Of a DNA stretch of 64,000 nucleotides, positions 56,041 through 64,000 are shown piece after piece (the first letter of the stretch is position 1; each line of letters starts with the position of its first letter). The notes beneath the pieces were generated by a model. The model was not told the origin of the DNA. It did no database searches and worked only from the letters and a program-made list of their open reading frames with translations. This DNA is from Pteria penguin (taxonomy: Eukaryota > Mollusca > Bivalvia > Pterioida > Pteriidae), in the NCBI GenBank assembly GCA_035048485.1, contig CM068587.1, forward strand, positions 46,251,496-46,315,495, written 5' to 3'. The position numbers were made by a program, and so were the translations under genes.

Positions 56041-56104
56041 GGTCCCCTCCGATTCCAATATATCCGCCACTGAATAAGATGTCACGAAAAGTTTGTATGG
56101 AAGC

Positions 56105-56345
56105 GATATGACAGATCCACTAGAGATGATAACTACTTTTGACAGTCCAGAGATGTCACAGATCCATTAGAAATGTTAACTACTTTGGACAGTCCAGAGA
56201 TGTCACAGATCCATTAGAAATGTTAATTACTTTGGACAGTCCACAGATGTCACATATCCACTAAAGATGTTAACTACTTCGGACAGTCCAGTTATGTTAC
56301 AGATAAACTGAAGATGTTAACTACTGTGGCAGTCCAGTAGTGTGA
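56105..56345. repeat. ~58-bp tandem repeat, about 4 units
   Basis: Units contain ATGTCACAGATCCATTAGAA, ATGTTAACTACTTTGGACAG, TCCAGAG. Gene A has about two units at 21,910-22,010. Confidence 0.88.
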
Positions 56346-56346
56346 C

Positions 56347-56381
56347 AGATGTATGTACCGGTATGTATGTATGTATGTATG
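56347..56381. repeat. (TATG)n microsatellite
   Basis: Short TATG run broken by a SINE; resumes as TATGTATG at 56,590 and near 56,643. Confidence 0.93.
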
Positions 56382-56382
56382 A

Positions 56383-56590
56383 TTGATTGATTTTTGTTTA
56401 ACGTCTGTATATGGTGACGACATCTGCCTGATGCGGGGGATACAAATTTTGACCTTTGCAACGGACCCTTTAACGTGCCACAACACGGGGCCTCGGTTTT
56501 AACTGTCTCATCTGAAAGACAGAACACCGGCATGAACAGAGCGGGACTCGAACCCCGGTCTCCCGATCAGGAGTCCGGCGCGATACCACT
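56383..56590 (-). mobile_element. tRNA-derived SINE inserted in TATG repeats
   Basis: Same family as 38,371-38,629: GATTGATTTTTGTTTAACGT, GACATCTGCCTGATGCGGGG, AACACGGGGCCTCGG, and reverse B box GACTCGAACCCC. It lies inside the tetranucleotide repeat, so the target duplication cannot be told from the repeat. The tRNA head is short at the right end. Confidence 0.85.
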
Positions 56591-56599
56591 ATGTATGTA

Positions 56600-56645
56600 T
56601 CGATGGATGGATGGATGGATGGATGGATGGATGGATGGATGGATG
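56600..56645. repeat. (GGAT)n microsatellite
   Basis: About ten GATG units. Confidence 0.96.
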
Positions 56646-56689
56646 TATGTATGTACGCATGAGACCGAAACTATTGAAAGTAATGGCAA

Positions 56690-57610
56690 TGTCACCTGAT
56701 TTGTTAATGATGTGGTATGTAAATGGCAATGTCACATGGTTTCCTAATGAGGTGTTGTGTTATTGGCAATGCCATCTGATTTACTAATGATGTGGTGTTT
56801 TAATGGCAATGTCACCTGGTATTCTAATGATGTGGTATGTTAATGGTAATGTCACATGGTTTCCTAATGATGTGGTGTGTTAATGGTAATGTCACCTGGT
56901 TTCCTAATGATGTGATGTGTTAATGGTAATGTCACCTGGTTTCCTAATGATGTGGTGTGTTAATGGTAATGTCACCTGGTTTCCTAATGATGTGGTGTGT
57001 TAATGGTAATGCCACCTGGTTTCCTAATGATGTGGTGTGTTAATGGTAATGTCACCTGGTTTCCTAATGATGTGGTGTGTTAATGGTAATGCCACCTGGT
57101 TTCCTAATGATGTGGTGTGTTATTGGCAATGTCTTCTGATTTATTAATGATGTGGTATGTTAATGGAAATGTCACATGATTTCCTAATAATGTGGTGTGG
57201 TAATGGCAAAGTCACCTCGTTTCCTAATAATATGGTGTGTTATTGGCAATGTCACCTAATTTATTAATGATGTGGTATGTTAATGGCAATGTCTTCTAAG
57301 TTCCTAATGATGTGGTTTCTTAATGGCAATGACTCCTGGGTAATTAATTAATTCTGTGGTAGGTAAATGACAATGTCATCAGATTTATGAATGATGTGGT
57401 TTGTTAATGGCAATATCACTCGATTTCTTACTGATGTGGTATGTCCTGAGTGATTAATAATGTGGTATGTAAAATGTCACCTGATTTATTAATGAATGAT
57501 GTGTTGTGTTAATGGCAATGTCACCTGCTTTATTAATGATGTGGTATGTTAATGGCAATGTCTCCGGATTTATTAATAAGGTATGTTAATGACAATGTGA
57601 ATTTCTCGGC
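56690..57610. repeat. 40-bp minisatellite, about 23 units (gene B flank)
   Basis: Central units (56,860-57,130) are nearly identical to the gene A unit; the outer units are more diverged, a pattern of younger units in the middle. Ends in the same sequence as the gene A array. Confidence 0.95.
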
Positions 57611-59365
57611 TAAGTAAATCTATGATAACGTGAAAAATAATAGAATAGCACACATCTTTATATATACTTTGCTTGAAACCGCTGAAAGACCGTCGTCAAT
57701 GAAGAGCATGTAATTAATGAAATGCAGTTTTTAAATTTTATAATTTTATCAAGATGTGTTTGAATAAATATGATACTGATAAGTTCAAATTTTATAATTC
57801 ATTAGTTTTCTTATCCAAGAATCTTCCATTATAAGTAAATAAAAATATTTTCTCTTGATTTTGCGGTTATTGCCTCATAAGGATCACGCTTGGCATGATT
57901 TATAAAATGTCTCATTATCGGTTTGTTTCTTTGATTTCTAATATTTCGGTTATGATCCAATAATTTAATAATTTTTGTTTTAATATACCATCAATAATAA
58001 CAACAACAACAAACAAACAAACAAACAAGAACAACAACAACAAATTATCTATTCTCATCAATGCATAAAAATGACAGTGTAGAGAAAATATCATATTACA
58101 ATATATATACATACAATAGCAAAAACAGCAGCACATACATGTGATAATATTCAGCCAGGAGGGTCAACTCTGATTTCTACTACAGAGATAAATTTTTACA
58201 ATATTTTTCAGGGTCTTAAAGTTTTTGGAAATTGATTTTATTCACAATGTCAAAATCAATAACACCGATGGGTGGGGCGGGGCTTTTAAACTCATGACTG
58301 CTTAGTAGACGTGGTGATTCTGACCGTGAATATATCGGAGAATAAAGCACGGTGAAACTCTATGGGACATATAGGGGGAAATTCTCAAGTCATGTTAGAA
58401 TAATATCTTGGATCTTAGATATGTTTTCCTGGCATTAAAATGTCCGCTTCTGTGCACCTGAACAAGTAGTGGAACTCATTATCTGCATCATTTAAATTAC
58501 TAATATTACTTTTTCTCTCAATTCTATCTAAATTTCTATATTTCTATATCTAATATAATTGAAAATTTCCTGTTCTGAACTGACATTATAATTTTTGCGC
58601 TTTTTTCAGGGTAATTTCAATAGATCGTTTTCAAATGAAAGGTCAGTTTTAAATATTCTATGACTGATGCCTTTAAATCAATAAAACGATGCCGATCTTT
58701 GGATAATTATATAAACTGGTTATATGATGATTTAAAAACAGCGTTTTAAAGCAAGTTAATATAATGAAAAGACTTGTTTAACTAAATATATGACAATCAA
58801 TCCACATTCATTTAAAATTGATTCGATATAGTTTGACCATGGCAGTAAATCTTTCAACATTAGAACATACAAGTCAGTAGATAGTATATTACAGCATTAC
58901 ATCTTGGCTCAGAAAGGAAGAAAGAAAAGTTGCTGACTCAGCCGTATGACAGATGTCACCACCGAAATATACAGTATACAGTGTAGTGATATGAAAAAAA
59001 AACCCACAAAATTTTCAATTATAGTGCAGTTAAGATACCGCCTTAGGACGGTCATTTGATATGTGGTTAAAGAAAGTAATCATTCTAACTTTTATGTTAA
59101 TAGATAAAGGGTGTCTGCCAAGTTCTCCATATATCATAAAATTAGGTGTACAGTTATTCATATGTATAAATAGGTTTGCAAAATTTCAAGTGCAGCCTTA
59201 TAATAAAATTTCAGGTTTTGGGGTTTCCTCCAAATATAACAACTTTTCTCAATATTGACCTTTAAATGTCTTTAAATACGGTATGAATGAAAAAAAATCG
59301 GCTGTTGTTGTAACTCATATGACGCCTCTGACATTAGAGAAGTATCATCTAAATTCTACCATCAA
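57610..59365. other. Gene B distal flank, AT-rich
   Basis: Paralogous to 22,700-23,640 up to about 58,780, including an AAC/CAAA microsatellite near 57,995-58,045. From 58,780 it departs from the gene A flank. No gene seen. Confidence 0.5.
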
Positions 59366-59369
59366 AGTT

Positions 59370-59665
59370 ATTCTATACTAGAAGGTTACCTTCTTTGACT
59401 TCTCCATATATAAATACATATAGAATCTACACGATTTGACTCTTTCTACTGGGTCTATGTGACGGTGTTGCTAGCAAGCCGGAGATGCTCACTCTCCCCG
59501 GGCACCTGATCTCACTCCCTCACAGGGGTTCACATATGCTCTTCAAGTAGACATATTTTGTTATTTTCCACTTGTTTTTCATTTTCACTGATTTTGTATG
59601 TCCTCTGGTTTCATGATTTCTAGACTTATGGTTTGGATTTATCCATCATCTTTACATGATCCTAA
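59370..59665 (+). mobile_element. Penelope-like element 3' end, copy 1
   Basis: CTTTGACTTCTCCATATATA, GGTGTTGCTAGCAAGCCGGA, CCCCGGGCACCTGATCTCAC and TTTGTATGTCCTCTGGTTTC. Nearly the same as 60,750-61,045 in the same orientation. No coding sequence attached. Confidence 0.75.
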
Positions 59666-59669
59666 TCAC

Positions 59670-60590
59670 TCAAAAGAATGTCAAATCTAAACAATGTTCC
59701 CACAGATGGGTTCCTTTCTTTACCTATGTGGTATAATAAACACTTCATGTATAGAAATAAAACATTATTCCATAAAAACTGGATAAGTTGAGTTATATAT
59801 CTTATAGATTTATTTAATGAAAAAGGTACATTTAAATCCATGGAAGAGTTACAGGATGAGATAACCTGTAAAAAGAACTGGTTACGTGAATATCATATCT
59901 CAGAAATATCTTTTAGAAAGTGGGGGAAAAATTTGATTGGTCCGAAGCATAAAATATAAATATATGTATTAAAAAATAAAAATAAGTTATATGTTTTACA
60001 CCATGTCAGCCAGTTTGTGAAAAAGTGTTATGGTTCAATGTATCATAGAAACACATTACCAGTGGTTTCTATTTAGAACATAATCAAGATACAGAATTAT
60101 TTTATTACTTTATTTCATTTGTAGCATACAAAATATATAAATATATAAATATAAGATGAAAATGAGAGAAACAGATACAGAATTTGAACAAAGAAATTTT
60201 TACATATTAAAAAAAAAGAAGAATTCTTTATAACAGGTATGTCCTTGAGATTTTTAAAGTTTCATAACTGTGCAAAGCTAATAATGACTTTGTCTGACCC
60301 ACTATACTTCTATAAATATCATATTACTCAAAGGAATACGTTGTCTATATACATAATTATATGTGATTGTGTATATTGTCTTTATATGTGATTGTGTATA
60401 CTTATACTGCTATTGTTACGTATATATTAAGAATAAAATGTGAAAAAAGAACAGTATTATCTGCATATAATAAAATAAGTAAATCTAAATATATACAAAA
60501 TTCTTCCTCATAATCAATAAATCAATAAATCTGCAATATACATTTCTATGCTTTTTCTTAATTAGAACAAAGAAATCTTTCTACATTCCC
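59670..60590. other. AT-rich spacer between PLE ends
   Basis: A possible decayed coding stretch near 59,710-59,950 (plus strand, WFLSLPMWYNKHFMYRNKTL and similar) resembles retroelement protein but I cannot place it in a family. Otherwise no signal. Confidence 0.4.
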
Positions 60591-61045
60591 ACTCAAACAG
60601 GGTTATATATGTGCTAGACTAGCAACGTCACTGAGGAAGTTCTACGGTCGTTACGAGACTCTTATTACTCCATATGATATCTCGTTATCCAGACTTTTAA
60701 ATGATATTCTGGACTGAGACCGATTCCGATCATTTTACACAGATTTGACACCTTCTATACTAGGTTACCTACTTTGACTTCTCCATATATAAATACATAT
60801 GGAATTTACACGATTTGACTCTTTCTACTGGGTATATGTGACGGATGTTGCTAGCAAGCAGGAGATGCTCACTCTCCCCGGGCACCTGATCTCATTCCAT
60901 CACAGGGGTTCACATATGCTCTTCAAGTAGACATATTTTGTTATTTTCCAATTGTTTTTCATTTTCACTGATTTTGTATGTCCTCTGATTTCATGATTTT
61001 TAGACTTATGGTTTGGATTTATCCATCAACTTTAAATTCCATTAT
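60590..61045 (+). mobile_element. Penelope-like element 3' end with reverse-transcriptase C-terminus
   Basis: Plus-strand translation TSLRKFYGRYETLITPYDIS, LSRLLNDILD then stop near 60,718, the typical C-terminal end of a Penelope-type reverse transcriptase, followed by the 3' tail also present at 59,370. An inverted copy follows at once at 61,120. Confidence 0.8.
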
Positions 61046-61119
61046 TCTAAAATAGATACTACATACACCTCACTATACTGTATGGGTTGGTTGATTGATA
61101 TTTAACGTGGGTTTTTAAA

Positions 61120-62392
61120 ATGTTAAGATATGAATAAATCCAAACCATAAGTCTGAAAATCATTAAACCACAGGACATACAAAATCAGTGAAAATGGATA
61201 TCAAGAAGAAAATAACGAAATCATCTATTTGAAGAGCATATGTGAACCCATATGATGGAGTGAGATCATCTTCTGTTTGCTAGCAACAACAATCACATAT
61301 ACCCAGGGGACAGAGTCAAATCGTGTTAATTCCATATATATTTATATATGGAGAAGTCAAGGTAGGTAACTTTCTAGTATAGAAGGTGTGTAAAATGTGT
61401 GTAAAATGATCGGAATCGGTCTCAGTCCAGATTATCATTTAAAAGTCTGGATAACGAGATATCATATTGAGTAATAAGAGTCTCGTAACGACATAGAACT
61501 TTCTCAGTAATGTTCTTAGTCTAGCACATATATATAACCCTGGTTGAATAGCTCATCTGAAAGTCGCCTAACCCTCAGAACAAAGTCAATGTAATTTGAA
61601 TATGCTCTGGAATAACGTATTACCTAAGATATGAATACGCCGTATGCGGGCGATGATGGAATGTTGCTTTTTATGAAAGGAAAGTTTGTGAGGTGTTCAA
61701 TTGTCCATTAATGTCGAAAGTACGAAGTTTCTAAATACGAAGTAGAATTACTACTTTCTGTGGTTTCTTTGACCTCCAGTTCACGTGGATAGATGATGCT
61801 AAGGTAATCCGCGAATGAAGGATTATTAATTGAAAGCAAGTGATCTATATATATATATTTGTAAGTGAAATTGAAGCCAAGAGCCAATTGTTCCTTTCCT
61901 TGCGAAAGCAAAGACTGAATGAATTCGGCTTCGTATGAGTAAAGGAATATGTCGGTCAGAAGCGGGGCACAGTTAGTACCCGTTGGAATGCCAATAATTT
62001 GTTGAAAAACCTTTCCTACAAAAACAACAAAATGTTATCGATAAGAAAGTTCAACATCTGGATGACATCTGTTTCAGTATATTTATTTTTGGAATCAGAA
62101 TTTTCCCTAACAAAGTGAGTTTTATCATGGCATATAACTATATATTTAAATTTGTGGCTTCCGTTTTAACTGGTAAATGCATTTTGGAGAATTTCCGCTA
62201 ATCAGTCTTTTCTGACGGATCGTTATGTAAAGAGTCGAAAAGTCAAAAGACTTGATGGAGTGAATGTTAGTAAAAAGTTTTGATTTCAGATGCTTTAACA
62301 ACTCTTTTGAATTTTTAAGGATCCACATTCATTTGATTAATTCCACTTCTGGAATATGCTGTTTCGCAATACCTATAAAGGCCAGATGTTTA
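61120..62392 (-). mobile_element. Penelope-like retroelement, most complete copy, inverted to the previous one
   Basis: Minus strand from 62,392: YSRSGINQM, LKNSKELLKHLKS, SFDFSTLYITIR, then ENSDSKNKYTETDVIQMLNF, VGKVFQQIIGIPTGTNCAPL, YSYEAEFIQSLLSQGKEQLA, YIDHLLSINNPSFADYLSII, YPRELEVKETTESSNSTSYL, and the C-terminal ETLITQYDISLSRLLNDNLD near 61,440, then the tail to 61,120. The catalytic YIDD is YIDH. A few frameshifts and stops. The 5' part is missing at 62,392, as usual for truncated insertions. Confidence 0.83.
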
Positions 62393-62482
62393 ATGTAATA
62401 TCATGGAAACAGGAGGTAACAAACCGAACCCTGATGGCCTTCTCCGGAAGACAAGTGCTCAACCACTATGCCAAGCTGTCCT
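62385..62482 (-). mobile_element. Diverged tRNA-derived SINE fragment
   Basis: AATATCATGGAAACAGGAGG and AAGTGCTCAACCACTATGCC AAGCTGTCC on the plus strand match the reverse of the 23,995 copy. The PLE insertion truncates its other end. Confidence 0.65.
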
Positions 62483-62484
62483 CC

Positions 62485-63250
62485 TGTACAATATTGATTA
62501 GTAACAATACAATATTTTACAATTAGTACTATTCATTGTAAACCAATCCTGGCTGATAATGGCATAACATATGCTATTAAACAAAACATTTTTGGATATA
62601 CATATACAGTGTATATAACTTACAGATTAATACCAAATTTTAAAGATTAAATCAATAATTCTGCATTTTATCCTGATATGACATTCAATAAAACATTCTT
62701 ACTTTTCTGATACCTATTCTACGCATGCGTACACGTATCCATAAATATGTTCAAATTCGAACTTTGTTGAAGACATGGTAGATAAATGGATAAGGTGCTC
62801 GGCTCGATCAACTCCCGCCAAAGGTTCACCGGTGTTATGATAAGGCAGTATAAATCGAGGTCCCGCGTCTCGTTAGGTGTGACACATAAAAAAATCTCTC
62901 AATGCCCTCACGTAGCAAACAAATCTAGATAATAAAAAATCACTTACTATCTTTAAATAGATTGAATATTCTCAATCTACAGACAGTAAGTTCATCTGTA
63001 CAATGGATTTGTAACCTTATTTAATCATACTAGTTTTGAAATTGAATAATTAGATATATATATAAATATACATATATATTGAAAATTTGGGGCATATTTA
63101 CCATAAGTATAAAAACTCTGAAAAGCTCTGCCTATATGTGTGTATGACCAAATCAGATTTAACAGATACAATTTTTATTCATTTGTTTTTTTTTAAATTT
63201 TGATTTTATTCATTTTGTTATCATTTTATTTTATGGAAATATATTGGAAA
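62485..63250. other. Gene B distal flank, resuming paralogy with 24,150-25,250
   Basis: 62,760-62,905 matches 24,670-24,800. Contains a possible hairpin (TTACTATC...GACAGTAA, 62,943-62,990). No gene seen. Confidence 0.5.
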
Positions 63251-63254
63251 AAAG

Positions 63255-63475
63255 CAATATAAAACCCTAAACATTCAATATCACCAATCAACCAAATGCA
63301 CATAAGACCCTGATCAGTCAATATCACCTATCAACCAACAGTATATAAAACCCTAATCAATCAATATCACCTATCAACCAACTGTATATAAAACCCCAAT
63401 CAGTCAATATCACCTGTCAACCAACTGGATATAAAACGCTAACTAGTCAATATCACCAATCAAGCTGTATATTAA
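63255..63475. repeat. ~40-bp TATAAAACCCTAATCA-type minisatellite (gene B flank)
   Basis: About five to six units, the counterpart of 25,255-25,875. In the gene A flank this array lies directly before the 3' end of the next gene copy. Confidence 0.88.
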
Positions 63476-63611
63476 AATAGGGCACCGCTAACGAGTGCAT
63501 GATACGCCCGCATCATGTTTTAATGTGGTGGTAATGGATGTGTAAAAGTAGAACTAAGTTTTTAAACTCTGATACCAGAGAAACTTTCAAGGTCCTACAA
63601 AATTCAATAAA

Positions 63612-64000
<389 letters not shown>

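Noticed and set aside
56690..57610. CRISPR-like array
   Set aside because: Continuous head-to-tail 40-bp units without unique spacers, in a eukaryotic genome: a minisatellite.

Overview
The window is eukaryotic, AT-rich DNA with spliced genes, abundant microsatellites and minisatellites, tRNA-derived SINEs and Penelope-like retroelement (PLE) debris. The domain repertoire (PAN/apple, sushi, fibrinogen-related) and the repeat types fit a marine mollusc, most likely a bivalve. The species assignment is inference.

The only host genes I can support are two tandem paralogues on the minus strand. Gene B (52,559 down to 26,230) is complete. Nine exons join in frame to a predicted 568-residue secreted protein: signal peptide, PAN/apple-like domain, short four-cysteine (EGF-like) module, sushi/CCP, a 13-cysteine ephrin-receptor-like (GCC2/GCC3) module, a second CCP-like module with an extra cysteine, and a C-terminal fibrinogen-related domain on four exons. 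Gene A (19,304 down to 1,501) has the same exons in the same phases plus a second tandem copy of the sushi exon; its last exon lies left of the window. Each gene has a TATA-like element about 80 bp upstream of the start codon. The architecture suggests a secreted recognition or lectin-like protein, which is inference from domains.

Layout: 1-19,304 gene A; 19,400-25,900 its 5' flank; 26,230-52,559 gene B; 52,650-64,000 its 5' flank, which is the expanded paralogue of the A flank. The flanks share a 64-bp minisatellite, a 40-bp minisatellite and a roughly 40-bp TATAAAACCCTAATCA-type array, in different copy numbers. Introns share a 62-bp and a ~35-bp minisatellite, so those arrays predate the duplication. 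Gene B introns and flank were later invaded by PLEs, a Tc1-like transposon, SINEs and foldback elements.

Points most worth a second look: the unusual domain architecture; loss of the exon 1 splice donor in gene B (GT to GG); loss of a structural cysteine in one of the two gene A sushi exons; a Trp-to-Arg change in the gene B fibrinogen domain; and an atypical fibrinogen domain lacking the usual AGDSL loop and calcium-site aspartates. The longest open frames in the window (up to 263 codons) are by-products of a 64-bp repeat and are not genes.
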